Assembly: GCA_949840805.1 (NCBI GenBank)
Contig: CATKXR010000015.1
Coordinates: forward strand, 22,510-86,509
Direction of reading: 5' to 3'
DNA length: 64,000 nt
From: an uncultured Lachnospiraceae bacterium
GTDB taxonomy: Bacteria; Bacillota; Clostridia; Lachnospirales; Lachnospiraceae
Each line of letters opens with the position of its first letter. Position 1 is the stretch's first letter. The notes beneath the pieces were generated by a model. It had not been told where the DNA came from. It did no database searches and worked only from the letters and a program-made list of their open reading frames with translations. Both the position numbers and the translations under genes were made by a program. Shown here in pieces: positions 36,441 through 45,501 of this stretch.

Positions 36441-39199
36441 AAAAGGTGGTAATTGGCATATTAGCCCATGTGGATGCAGGAAAGACCACATTGTCGGAAC
36501 GTATTTTATATTTGACCGGAAAAATTCGGAAAATGGGGCGGGTGGATACAGGGGATACTTATCTGGATACCGATGAACAGGAAAGGGCCAGGGGAATTAC
36601 GATTTTTTCCAAGCAGGCAGTATTTCCTTTAGGAGATTTTTCCGTTTCGTTATTGGATACACCAGGCCATGTGGATTTTTCGGCAGAGATGGAGCGGACA
36701 CTGCAGGTCCTGGATTATGCAGTATTGGTAATCAGCGGGGCAGATGGAGTCCAGGGGCATACGGATACTCTGTGGCGGTTGCTGAAACGTTATAAAATAC
36801 CGTGTTTTTTGTTTATTAATAAAATGGACCAGGAGGGTACGGAAAAAGAGACGCTGCTGGCGGAGCTGCAGCAGCGTCTGGACGGAGGCTGCCTGGATTT
36901 TACGGCAAAGCAGGAGGAGCTGTGGGAGAATCTTGCTATGTGTGAGGAGCGGCTTTTGGAAATGTATTTGGAACAGGGGAATATAGAAAGGACGGAGATT
37001 CTCAGGCTGATCCGGGACAGAAAGATATTCCCCTGCTATTTTGGCTCGGCTCTTAAGGGGGACGGAGTGGAGAAATTTCTGGCCGGATTGGAAAGTCTGC
37101 TTGAAGAGCCAAAGGCCAAAACGGAACTGGGGGCAAAGGTTTATAAAATTTCCAGGGACAATCAGGGAAACAGGCTGACCCACATGAAAATTACCGGAGG
37201 CTGCCTGAAGGTGAAGGGGCTTTTGCCCGGCAGAGAGGATGAAAAGATCAATCAGATCCGGATTTACTCTGGAGAAAAGTTTGAGGCGGTGAAAGAAGCA
37301 GAACCAGGGACGATCTGCGCGGTTACGGGGCCTGTGGCTACTTATCCGGGGCAGGGAATCGGCGTGGAGAAGGAGTCGGAGCTTCCAATACTGGAGCCGG
37401 TGCTGAATTATCAGGTAATATTGCCGGAGGGAAGCGATATTGCGGGGATGATAAGCAGGCTTAAGCAGCTAGAGGAGGAAGAACCTCAGCTTCATATTGC
37501 CTGGAACGAGCCGCTTAAGGAAATACATGTCCAGGTTATGGGTGAAATCCAGATTGAAATCTTAAAGAACCAGATCCGGGAACGTTTTGGCAGAGAAGTA
37601 GAATTCGGGGTCGGGAATATTGTATATAAGGAGACGGTTTTGCGGGCCGTGGAAGGGGTGGGACATTTTGAGCCGCTGCGCCATTACGCGGAAGTACATC
37701 TTCTTCTGGAACCGGCAGAGCCGGGAAGCGGGCTGCAGGTGGCAAGTTGCTGCAGTGAGGATACGCTGGACAAAAACTGGCAGCGCTTGATTCTCACCCA
37801 TCTGGAGGAAAAAATCCACAAAGGAGTGCTGGTCGGGGCGGATATTACGGATATGAAGATCACACTTCTTTCCGGGCGGGCCCATGTAAAACACACAGAA
37901 GGCGGAGATTTCAGGCAGGCGACTTACCGGGCCGTACGTCAGGGGCTAAGGGAAGCAGGATGCAGGCTCTTGGAACCCTGGTTTGCGTTTCGCCTTGAAG
38001 TTCCGGCAGAATCGGTAGGCCGCGCCATGTCAGATTTAGAGCAGATGCAGGGAAGTTTTGAACCGCCTCAGATAGACGGGGAGAAGGCAGTGCTCAAAGG
38101 CAGCGTGCCTGCAGTCAATATGCAGGGATACCAGCAGGAAGTGACACGGTACACAAGAGGAAGAGGAAAGCTTCACTGCACTTTAAAAGGTTATGAACCA
38201 TGCCATAACGAGGAAGAGGTGGTGGAGAATGCCGGTTATGATCCTGAGGCAGATCTGGATAATCCCACCGGTTCCGTATTCTGCGCCCATGGAGCAGGAT
38301 TTGTGGTGCCGTGGAACCAGGTAAAAGATTATATGCATTTGGCTCCTTCTTTTCAGGCGGACAAGACAGGGGAAGAAGGGAGTGAAGAAAAGGAAGGGGG
38401 AATGGCCGGAAAGGGGACAGGGGGGAAAAGCGGTTTAAAACCAGGAGCCGGTGCGGAGACGTACAAGGATGGAAGGGGAGGCCTGCCTTTTGGGGCAGAG
38501 GAGAAGGAACTGGAGGAAATTTTTATCCGGACCTATGGGGAGACTAAGAAAAAGCAAAGAGGCACAGAAGGGCCGCGCCGAGTGATTTATGAGGGACACC
38601 AGGAATCGGGACAAAAGGCTGCAAAGCCAGAAGACAGAGGATCCCCTATGGTTTCGGCGCCGGATTACAGGCAGGAAGGCAAAAAGGCGGTAAACAGAGA
38701 CGAGTATTTGCTGGTGGACGGCTACAACATCATTTTCGGATGGGAAGAACTGAGGGAACTTGCAAAGGAGACGATTGACGGGGCAAGATACCAGCTTATG
38801 GATACTTTGTGCAATTATCAGGCATTCCGCCAATGTGTCCTGATCGTGGTGTTTGATGCATATAAGGTGGCCGGGAATACGGGAAGCGCCATGAATTATC
38901 ACAATATTCATGTGGTGTACACAAAGGAGGCAGAGACGGCAGACCAGTACATCGAAAAGTTTGCTTATCGGATGGGAAGGAATTCTCGTGTGACAGTGGC
39001 CACCTCTGACGGCCTGGAGCAGGTGATCATCCGGGGAGCAGGATGTCTTTTGATGTCTGCGGAAGAACTGTGGGAGGATGTGAAAAGGACAGGGCAGCTG
39101 ATCCGGGAAGAACAGCAGAAATTGTCTCAAAAGAAAAAGTTCCGCCTGTTTGATGGGGCGGATGAAAAACTGAAAAAGCAGTTGGAAGATCTCCGGTAA
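36437..39199 (+). CDS. EF-G/TetM-like translational GTPase fused to a YacP/Rae1-like NYN nuclease
   Basis: A 920-residue cytosolic protein. The GTPase domain has G1 AHVDAGKT (10-17), switch regions with RGIT (52-55), DTPGHVD (74-80) and NKMD (128-131). EF-G-like domains II-V reach about residue 640, closest by eye to ribosomal-protection proteins (GRGKLHCTLKGYEP near the end). The domain-IV loop reads HTEGGDFR and is shorter than the tetracycline-displacing loop of TetM, so drug resistance is doubtful. After a Gly/Lys/Glu-rich linker of about 90 residues comes a NYN domain (about 755-920) beginning YLLVDGYNIIFGW, with VVFDAYK and TSDGLEQ acidic segments. It matches YacP/Rae1, a ribosome-dependent mRNA endonuclease in Bacillus. 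The ATG at 36437 overlaps the adhesin stop (ATGA) and has a weak ribosome site, so it probably depends on translational coupling. Confidence 0.88.
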   Translation: MKKVVIGILAHVDAGKTTLSERILYLTGKIRKMGRVDTGDTYLDTDEQERARGITIFSKQAVFPLGDFSVSLLDTPGHVDFSAEMERTLQVLDYAVLVISGADGVQGHTDTLWRLLKRYKIPCFLFINKMDQEGTEKETLLAELQQRLDGGCLDFTAKQEELWENLAMCEERLLEMYLEQGNIERTEILRLIRDRKIFPCYFGSALKGDGVEKFLAGLESLLEEPKAKTELGAKVYKISRDNQGNRLTHMKITGGCLKVKGLLPGREDEKINQIRIYSGEKFEAVKEAEPGTICAVTGPVATYPGQGIGVEKESELPILEPVLNYQVILPEGSDIAGMISRLKQLEEEEPQLHIAWNEPLKEIHVQVMGEIQIEILKNQIRERFGREVEFGVGNIVYKETVLRAVEGVGHFEPLRHYAEVHLLLEPAEPGSGLQVASCCSEDTLDKNWQRLILTHLEEKIHKGVLVGADITDMKITLLSGRAHVKHTEGGDFRQATYRAVRQGLREAGCRLLEPWFAFRLEVPAESVGRAMSDLEQMQGSFEPPQIDGEKAVLKGSVPAVNMQGYQQEVTRYTRGRGKLHCTLKGYEPCHNEEEVVENAGYDPEADLDNPTGSVFCAHGAGFVVPWNQVKDYMHLAPSFQADKTGEEGSEEKEGGMAGKGTGGKSGLKPGAGAETYKDGRGGLPFGAEEKELEEIFIRTYGETKKKQRGTEGPRRVIYEGHQESGQKAAKPEDRGSPMVSAPDYRQEGKKAVNRDEYLLVDGYNIIFGWEELRELAKETIDGARYQLMDTLCNYQAFRQCVLIVVFDAYKVAGNTGSAMNYHNIHVVYTKEAETADQYIEKFAYRMGRNSRVTVATSDGLEQVIIRGAGCLLMSAEELWEDVKRTGQLIREEQQKLSQKKKFRLFDGADEKLKKQLEDLR

Positions 39200-39245
39200 C
39201 GGTTCGGAACTGTCGGGGAAAACAGAGAAACTTTTAGGAAGAATC

Positions 39246-39274
39246 TTGAAAATCTGTCCAAAATAAAGTACAAT
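39246..39274 (+). promoter_or_regulatory. Promoter of gpmI
   Basis: TTGAAA (39246-39251), 17 bp and TACAAT (39269-39274) lie 67 bp before gpmI. The -10 region is embedded in a small palindrome, GTACAATGTAC. Confidence 0.7.
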
Positions 39275-39340
39275 GTACAAAGCAAACCGTGTACGGGAAA
39301 GGACCGGCAGAACCGGTCGTTAAATAAAAGGAGATTTCAC

Positions 39341-40885
39341 ATGAGCAAAAAACCAGTAGTATTGATGATCCTTGACGGGTATGGCCTCAATGACAAGTGC
39401 GAGGCAAATGCAGTATGCGAAGGCAGGACTCCGGTGATGGACCAGTTGATGGGGCAGTGTCCTTTTGTAAAAGGACAGGCAAGCGGCCTGGCAGTGGGGC
39501 TTCCGGAAGGGCAGATGGGAAATTCTGAGGTAGGCCACTTAAATATGGGAGCGGGACGTATCGTATATCAGGAACTGACCCGTATTACCAAGTCTATTCA
39601 GGATGGGGATTTCTTCTCCAACAAGGCATTTATGGCCGCTGTGGATAATTGTAAAAAGAACGACTCTGCCCTGCATTTGTACGGTCTGGTATCGGATGGC
39701 GGCGTACACAGCCATAACACCCATATTTACGGCTTGTTAGAGCTGGCAAAGAGAAACGGCCTTGAAAAGGTGTTTGTGCATTGCTTCCTGGACGGGAGAG
39801 ATACGCCTCCTGCATCTGGAAAGGATTATGTGGCAGCTCTGGAAGAGAAGATGAAAGAGCTGGGAGTAGGAAAAGTGGCTACGGTGGCAGGCCGTTATTA
39901 TGCTATGGACCGGGACAAGAACTGGGACCGTGTAAAAGTGGCTTATGATGCACTGACAAAAAGCGAGGGAGCAAAAAGTGAAAGCGCCACCGGCGCGATC
40001 CAGGCTTCTTATGATGAGGGAAAGACGGATGAATTCATGATGCCTACGGTTATTACGGAGAACGGAATTCCTGTGGCGGCCATCCAGGATAAGGATTCTA
40101 TCATTTTCTATAATTTCCGTCCAGACCGGGCAAGGGAGCTTACCCACGTGTTCTGTGATGATGTGTTTGACGGGTTCGACCGGGGCGAGAGAGTAAAAAC
40201 CACTTATGTATGCTTTACGGACTACGACGAGACGATTGGCAATAAACTGGTAGCCTTTGAAAAGGAGAGCATTACCAACACCTTTGGCGAGTTCCTTGCT
40301 GCTCATCATAAGAAGCAGGCCAGGATTGCAGAGACGGAAAAATATGCCCATGTGACATTTTTCTTCAACGGAGGGATTGAGGAGCCCAATGAGGGAGAGG
40401 ACCGGTTTTTGATTCCGTCTCCCAAGGAGGTTGCCACTTATGACTTAAAGCCGGAAATGAGTGCGCCCGGAGTATGTGATAAACTGGTGGAGGCCATTAA
40501 GTCCGGAGATTATGACGTGATCATCATCAATTTTGCCAATCCGGATATGGTGGGACATACGGGCGTGGAAGCTGCTGCCATCAAAGCTATTGAGGCAGTG
40601 GATGCATGTGTGGGAAGGGCAGTGGATGCCATTAAAGAGACGGACGGCGTGATGTTTATCTGTGCTGACCACGGGAACGCAGAGCAGCTTATTGATTATG
40701 AGACCGGGGAACCATTTACGGCCCATACTACGAATCCGGTACCCTTTATTCTGGTAAATGCGGATCCGGGATATAAGCTGAGAGAAGGCGGCTGCCTGGC
40801 AGATATTGCCCCGACTCTGATTGAGCTGATGGGGTTGGAGCAGCCTAAAGAAATGACAGGTAAATCCCTGTTGGTAAAAGCGTGA
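39341..40885 (+). CDS. gpmI: 2,3-bisphosphoglycerate-independent phosphoglycerate mutase
   Basis: A 514-residue glycolytic enzyme converting 3-phosphoglycerate to 2-phosphoglycerate with two Mn ions. Asp12 in LDGYG and the phospho-acceptor Ser62 in GNSEVGHLNMG are present. So are the inserted phosphotransferase domain (GRDTPP, RYYAMDRDKNW) and the C-terminal metal motifs ADHGNAE and TAHT. The length is the family's usual 505-515. AAAGGAG lies 8 nt before the ATG. It has its own promoter, and a terminator hairpin follows at 41018-41045. Confidence 0.97.
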   Translation: MSKKPVVLMILDGYGLNDKCEANAVCEGRTPVMDQLMGQCPFVKGQASGLAVGLPEGQMGNSEVGHLNMGAGRIVYQELTRITKSIQDGDFFSNKAFMAAVDNCKKNDSALHLYGLVSDGGVHSHNTHIYGLLELAKRNGLEKVFVHCFLDGRDTPPASGKDYVAALEEKMKELGVGKVATVAGRYYAMDRDKNWDRVKVAYDALTKSEGAKSESATGAIQASYDEGKTDEFMMPTVITENGIPVAAIQDKDSIIFYNFRPDRARELTHVFCDDVFDGFDRGERVKTTYVCFTDYDETIGNKLVAFEKESITNTFGEFLAAHHKKQARIAETEKYAHVTFFFNGGIEEPNEGEDRFLIPSPKEVATYDLKPEMSAPGVCDKLVEAIKSGDYDVIIINFANPDMVGHTGVEAAAIKAIEAVDACVGRAVDAIKETDGVMFICADHGNAEQLIDYETGEPFTAHTTNPVPFILVNADPGYKLREGGCLADIAPTLIELMGLEQPKEMTGKSLLVKA

Positions 40886-40895
40886 TTGTATAGCT

Positions 40896-40980
40896 GTGGG
40901 TCAAATGATTTGCCGGCACAGTTCCCATTTTTCCATAAATACATCGAACCATTTGGCAAATAAGTATGCTCACAAGTATA
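40896..40980 (+). repeat. Dispersed 85-bp element, copy 1
   Basis: The segment matches 52412-52496 without gaps at about 75% identity. A fully identical 21-bp core covers 40950-40970 in this copy. ATTTGCC and GGCAAAT arms inside the unit form an inverted repeat. It lies in the gap after gpmI. It codes for nothing that I can see. Confidence 0.65.
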
Positions 40981-41017
40981 TATGGATGCCTGGCTGTTTA
41001 GCCAGGTATTACATACA

Positions 41018-41045
41018 GGAAAGGAAGCCTTTTGGCTTCCTTCCC
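41018..41045. terminator. Bidirectional terminator between gpmI and the NERD gene
   Basis: A 12-bp stem with one mismatch (41018-41029 with 41034-41045) and a TTTT loop sits between converging genes. Another hairpin, CCTGGC/GCCAGG, lies just before it (about 40989-41006). Confidence 0.7.
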
Positions 41046-41074
41046 TGGTAAATTTCTCTGGCTCATTCTGAATC

Positions 41075-41794
41075 TTATTTATTTTTCCCCTTTTTGATGC
41101 CTGCCAGTTCTGCTAAAATGAGAGCGGTGGCGTGGATATCCAGGCTGCCGGTGTGCAAAGAAACATTGTCCTTCAAATACTGACAAAAGCTTTTTGGCGT
41201 ATAAACCGAGGAAGGGACAGACTGTAGAGTTGCCCGGGGGTTGGTAAATACAGTTACCACATCCAGATCTGTGGTGATTCCGGCTTCTTCCATGGCAGCC
41301 TGGATCAGCTTTTTCTGCTCCAGGCATGATTGTAAGGGATTGTCAAAGGTTTTATCTTCCCCGTTGATATGCTGACGCCAGGAAGATGATGTGGCGGCCG
41401 GAGACTTTACATCTCCAGGGGCGATTGTACCTCCAAAGCCGAGGCAATAGACGCCGGTAATTCCTCCCGGAGCTACAATCAGAGCTGTAAGGCGGGCTGT
41501 CTGCCCGTTATGGCTGACTGTGCCGGGGGCTACCAGGCGCATCCCGTTTTTTGCGGTAAAGCGTAAAAGCTGTGCCACAAACGAAGTAAGTTCTCCTTTT
41601 GTGCCGTTATTAATGTGTGGTTCCCGTTTCGTTTTTTTCACGGCTTCCCCCTGGGAAGTCTTCCGGCGGCGGACTCCGAACAGCATTTGCGTAAGGTCTC
41701 TGTCAGTGTGTGACTGAAGAATGGGAATAAGAATCAGCAGTAAAAAGACCATGATCATCACAATGGTCAATTCTTTTCCGGGAATTTCTGTCAT
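41075..41794 (-). CDS. NERD-domain membrane-anchored protein
   Basis: A 239-residue protein with an N-terminal transmembrane helix (about 9-27, IVMIMVFLLLILIPIL). A domain at about 65-190 resembles NERD (nuclease-related domain): ALIVAPGGITGVYCLGFGG, a Trp-containing turn, then NPLQSC and a following helix. NERD domains are predicted nucleases related to restriction-type folds, but this copy lacks an obvious full Asp-Glu-x-Lys set. The start at 41794 is an ATG with AAAGGAG 7-8 nt upstream on the minus strand. The GTG at 41803 falls within that site. It is 17 bp downstream of the zinc-ribbon gene and probably in one operon with it. Confidence 0.65.
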   Translation of the reverse strand: MTEIPGKELTIVMIMVFLLLILIPILQSHTDRDLTQMLFGVRRRKTSQGEAVKKTKREPHINNGTKGELTSFVAQLLRFTAKNGMRLVAPGTVSHNGQTARLTALIVAPGGITGVYCLGFGGTIAPGDVKSPAATSSSWRQHINGEDKTFDNPLQSCLEQKKLIQAAMEEAGITTDLDVVTVFTNPRATLQSVPSSVYTPKSFCQYLKDNVSLHTGSLDIHATALILAELAGIKKGKNK

Positions 41795-41811
41795 ATGATA
41801 CACTCCTTTGT

Positions 41812-42564
41812 TTAATCCTGGTATAGTTTTTCATAAATCTCATCTGTCAGAAGATCTACATAAGACTGGTCGGTAAGGTCATGGCTGGTAATCAGAAGAT
41901 CCTGAATCAGCTCAAATCGTTTTAAGCTTTGTTCTTCCGGAAGCAGTTCACCATATTCAGACATAAGCTGTTCATCAAGCCGTGTACCGGTATAGGTGTC
42001 TATAAACCAGTTAATAATCCGCTGGTTTTTCTCTTCTTCGTCGTGGATTTGTCCCCGGACGGCCTTTGCGTCATGAAACGTTTTAAAAGAAACCGCCAGG
42101 GCTCCGATTCCACAGGCAGTTATGGCCAGCCGGCTTATGATTCCAAAGTGGAAAGGGATGACGTTCAGCCAGCAAAGAAGCGCAAAAACAGTAAGGCATC
42201 CGCCCAGCAAAAGGAAGGCAGAGCCGGAAGATTTCATGTCGTCATATTGTTCGGATTTTTTAACATACAGATGGGCAGGGAAGCCTTGACGAGAGTTTTT
42301 TTGTTCCTTTTGTCCGTTGCGGCTGTCCATAGTTTTGGATTCTGATGATGAGGAGCTGTCCTCTTCAAAATCCGAAAGGCTTTCCGGCGGCGCAAATTCT
42401 GCCAGAAGCTCTGCTTCAGACCTTAAACGGGCCAGGGCTTCTTCCTGTTCTTTCTTTTTCATGGCATCGCTTACGGCCTTCGATTCCACCAGCGGGCCGC
42501 CGCAATCGCTGCACACAGTAATTCCGTCTATAAATTCCATATCACATTTTGGGCAATAAGGCAT
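41812..42564 (-). CDS. Zinc-ribbon membrane protein of unknown function
   Basis: A 250-residue protein opening with a short zinc ribbon (CPKCDMEF, then CSDCG; Cys at 4, 7, 18 and 21). Next come a Glu/Ser-rich low-complexity segment and a pair of hydrophobic helices at about 115-160. A soluble acidic helical C-terminal part of about 80 residues follows. I do not recognise a named family beyond the ribbon. An AAGGAGGGG-like site stands before the ATG. It is the first gene of a two-gene operon with the NERD-domain protein. Confidence 0.7.
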   Translation of the reverse strand: MPYCPKCDMEFIDGITVCSDCGGPLVESKAVSDAMKKKEQEEALARLRSEAELLAEFAPPESLSDFEEDSSSSSESKTMDSRNGQKEQKNSRQGFPAHLYVKKSEQYDDMKSSGSAFLLLGGCLTVFALLCWLNVIPFHFGIISRLAITACGIGALAVSFKTFHDAKAVRGQIHDEEEKNQRIINWFIDTYTGTRLDEQLMSEYGELLPEEQSLKRFELIQDLLITSHDLTDQSYVDLLTDEIYEKLYQD

Positions 42565-42620
42565 AATAAGCCCCTCCTTTTCCTTGGTGGCCCCATTAAA
42601 GGGGTACTCTTAACCGTTTC

Positions 42621-42649
42621 ATTATAATGCACCAAGGGATATCCGTCCA
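42621..42649 (-). promoter_or_regulatory. Possible promoter of the zinc-ribbon/NERD operon
   Basis: On the minus strand, TGGACG (42644-42649), 17 bp and a perfect TATAAT (42621-42626) lie about 57 bp upstream of the start. The -35 box is weak. Confidence 0.5.
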
Positions 42650-42753
42650 GCAATTTTGTAAAATATTACTTCCCTTTCCTGTGAAAATAAGATAGAATAG
42701 GTAAGGTGCGGTATAGCAGCTCAGATGGTTTTTTGAGAAGGAGAGAAAATATA

Positions 42754-44496
42754 ATGGCCACATCATTGCTTTTGAAACGATTTTTACCCTATTATAAGAG
42801 GTATTGGAAGACAATGGCTTTTGACTTGTTCTGTGCATCCCTGACTACGGTCTGTGAGCTGGTGTTTCCCATGCTTCTGCGGTATATTACCAATCAGGGG
42901 ATGAGGGATCTGGCATCCATTTCGGTGGGCATGATCTTAAAAATCGGAGGAATCTATTTTGTTTTGCGGATTGTGGATGGCCTGGCCGCTTTTTATATGG
43001 CATATACCGGGCATGTGATGGGGGCCCGCATAGAGACAGATATGCGCCAGGATGCTTTCGAACATTTACAAAAGTTGTCAGACAGTTATTTTAACAATAC
43101 GAAGGTAGGGCAGATCATGTCCAGAATTACCAGTGATTTATTTGATGTTACAGAGTTTGCCCATCACTGCCCGGAAGAGTTTTTTATCGCTTTTTTAAAG
43201 GCTGTGATCTCTTTTGCAGTGTTGTCGGGAATAAACCTGGCTTTGACGACTGTAATTTTTGTGTTTATTCCTATTATGGTATTTTCCTGTACATATTTTA
43301 ATCTGAAGGTAAAAAAGGCATTCCGGAAACAAAGGCAGCAGATCGGGGAACTGAATGCACGGATTGAGGATAATCTGCTGGGGAACCGGGTAGTCCGCGC
43401 TTTTGCCAATCAAAATATCGAGATTGAGAAATTTCACCAGGATAATCAGGCATTCCTTCAGATTAAACGGGAAAGCTATCTGTATATGGCGGCGTTTCAG
43501 GACACCATACGGATGTTTGACGGCCTGATGTATGTGGTAGTCATCGTGGCAGGCGGCATATTCATGGTAAAGGGGCTTATTGAACCAGGAGATTTGGTGG
43601 CGTATACCCTGTATGTGACTACACTTTTAGCTACCATACGGCGAATCATCGAGTTTGCGGAGCAGTTCCAGAGGGGAATGACAGGTATTGAGAGATTTGT
43701 GGAGATCATGGATTCTACAGTGGAGATTCTGGACGAACCAGGAGCGATGCCTTTGTCGGATGTGGAAGGGGCGATATCTTTTACGGATGTAAGCTTTGAA
43801 TATCCGGATGATCATAATTCTGTGCTGAAAGATATTAACCTCTTTATACGTCCTGGAGAAAAGATTGCGCTGGTAGGGCCTTCCGGAGGAGGAAAGACCA
43901 CGTTATGCAATCTGATTCCCCGGTTTTATGATACAACCAGGGGAGAAATTAAAATTGACGGACAGGAGATAAGGAACATTACCTTACAAAGCCTCAGGAT
44001 GAATATCGGTATCGTTCAGCAGGACGTGTATTTGTTCTCCGGCACAGTGTATGACAACATTTCTTACGGCAGGCCTGAGGCATCTAAGGAGGAAGTGGTT
44101 CAGGCGGCAAAACTTTCCGGCGCACATGAGTTTATTTCTTCTTTAAAGGACGGATATGATACTTATGTGGGAGAGCGGGGAGTGAAGCTGTCAGGAGGAC
44201 AGAAGCAGCGTATCAGCATTGCACGTGTGTTTTTGAAGAATCCTGCGATTCTGATTTTAGACGAAGCCACATCCGCTCTGGACAATGAGAGTGAACATCT
44301 TATCTCCCGGTCATTGGACCGTCTGGCAGAGGGGAGAACCACTGTGACCATTGCCCATCGGCTTACCACGATCCGAAATGCGGACAGGATTCTTGTGCTG
44401 TCAGACGGAAGAATCGCAGAAGAGGGAAACCATGAGAAGCTGCTGGAAAGAAAAGGAATTTATTATCAGCTTTATCAATCCGCACAGGATTCCTGA
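42754..44496 (+). CDS. ABC exporter, fused permease-ATPase
   Basis: A 580-residue half-transporter of the MsbA/BmrA type. Six transmembrane helices span about 1-310, followed by an ATPase domain with Walker A GPSGGGKTT (about 375-383), Q-loop, signature LSGGQKQR (about 479) and Walker B ILILDEATSALD (about 500), plus the switch His in IAHRL. All nucleotide-binding motifs are present, so it should be active as a homodimer or with a partner. The start at 42754 follows AAGGAG. The upstream in-frame ATG at 42706 has no site. No second half-transporter is adjacent. The substrate is unknown (lipid or drug types are common in the family). Confidence 0.92.
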   Translation: MATSLLLKRFLPYYKRYWKTMAFDLFCASLTTVCELVFPMLLRYITNQGMRDLASISVGMILKIGGIYFVLRIVDGLAAFYMAYTGHVMGARIETDMRQDAFEHLQKLSDSYFNNTKVGQIMSRITSDLFDVTEFAHHCPEEFFIAFLKAVISFAVLSGINLALTTVIFVFIPIMVFSCTYFNLKVKKAFRKQRQQIGELNARIEDNLLGNRVVRAFANQNIEIEKFHQDNQAFLQIKRESYLYMAAFQDTIRMFDGLMYVVVIVAGGIFMVKGLIEPGDLVAYTLYVTTLLATIRRIIEFAEQFQRGMTGIERFVEIMDSTVEILDEPGAMPLSDVEGAISFTDVSFEYPDDHNSVLKDINLFIRPGEKIALVGPSGGGKTTLCNLIPRFYDTTRGEIKIDGQEIRNITLQSLRMNIGIVQQDVYLFSGTVYDNISYGRPEASKEEVVQAAKLSGAHEFISSLKDGYDTYVGERGVKLSGGQKQRISIARVFLKNPAILILDEATSALDNESEHLISRSLDRLAEGRTTVTIAHRLTTIRNADRILVLSDGRIAEEGNHEKLLERKGIYYQLYQSAQDS

Positions 44497-44574
44497 CAGG
44501 CGGATGAGATTCTTCAAACAGTTTAAAAGTGGTTTTGGACGGTTATGCTACTAGAAAACGGAGGGAACAATGAT

Positions 44575-45450
44575 ATGAGAACAGCAGTTGTGACAGACAG
44601 CAACAGCGGTATTACCCAGAGCCAGGCAAAAGAAATGGGAGTTTTTGTGATTCCCATGCCTTTTATGATTAACGGGGAAACTTATGAGGAAGACATCAAC
44701 CTGACCCAGGAAGAATTTTACGGGCGGCTGAAGGAAGACGCGGAGATCTCCACCTCTCAGCCATCGCCGGAGACAGTGATGAATCTGTGGGATGAGATTT
44801 TGAAAGAATATGATGAGATTGTCCATATTCCTATGTCCAGCAGTTTAAGCAGTTCCTGCCAGACAGCCCTTATGCTGGCGGAGGATTATGATGGGAAAGT
44901 CCAGGTGGCAGATAACCGGCGTATTTCCATTACGCAAAGGCAGTCGGCGAAGGATGCCCTTGAAATGGCGTCTCTAGGCATGGGAGCCAGGGAAATTTGC
45001 CAGGAATTAGAAAGAACCAGCGGAGAATCCAGTATTTATATTACGATAGATACCTTAAAATATCTGAAAAAGGGCGGGAGGATCACTCCTGCGGCAGCGG
45101 CGCTTGGCACTCTTTTGCGGTTGAAGCCGGTGCTGCAGATCCAGGGAGGAAAGCTGGATGCTTTTTCGAAGGCACGGACGATGAAACAGGCGAAATCTAC
45201 CATGATATCAGCTATCGCGCAGGACCTGACAAACAGGTTTCAGGATCCGCGGGCAGAACATAGCTGGATTGCCGTAGCCCACACCTGTAACGAAGAGGCG
45301 GCGCTGGAATTTGCCGAGGAGCTGAAAGGGCTGTATCCCGGGACGGGCCGGATTATTGTCAATCCTCTTTCTTTGAGCGTGGCCTGCCACATCGGTCCGG
45401 GCGCCCTGGCAGTCGCGGTGACAAGATGCCTTGATGAAAAGATAGCGTGA
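44575..45450 (+). CDS. DegV family fatty-acid-binding protein
   Basis: A 291-residue protein with the DegV/EDD fold. It has VVTDSNSGI near the N-terminus, FMINGETYEEDINL, STSQPSPE, IPMSSSLSSS (ligand-contact Ser cluster), and the second-domain motifs TLKYLKKGGRI and HIGPGALAV. Members such as FakB hand fatty acids to the FakA kinase for phospholipid synthesis. FakA is not in the window. The start at 44575 is preceded by GGAGGG. The longer frame from 44545 starts before this site. It probably stands alone. Confidence 0.92.
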   Translation: MRTAVVTDSNSGITQSQAKEMGVFVIPMPFMINGETYEEDINLTQEEFYGRLKEDAEISTSQPSPETVMNLWDEILKEYDEIVHIPMSSSLSSSCQTALMLAEDYDGKVQVADNRRISITQRQSAKDALEMASLGMGAREICQELERTSGESSIYITIDTLKYLKKGGRITPAAAALGTLLRLKPVLQIQGGKLDAFSKARTMKQAKSTMISAIAQDLTNRFQDPRAEHSWIAVAHTCNEEAALEFAEELKGLYPGTGRIIVNPLSLSVACHIGPGALAVAVTRCLDEKIA

Positions 45451-45501
45451 GTAACCGAAAGGTCATGCCTGGATAGTTAAAGAAATAAAAAAATAGGGGA
45501 A

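Noticed and set aside
36437..39199. Annotation as a tetracycline-resistance ribosomal protection protein.
   Set aside because: The domain-IV tip loop is shorter than that of TetM and lacks its Pro-Val tip as I recall it. The NYN fusion also points to another role.
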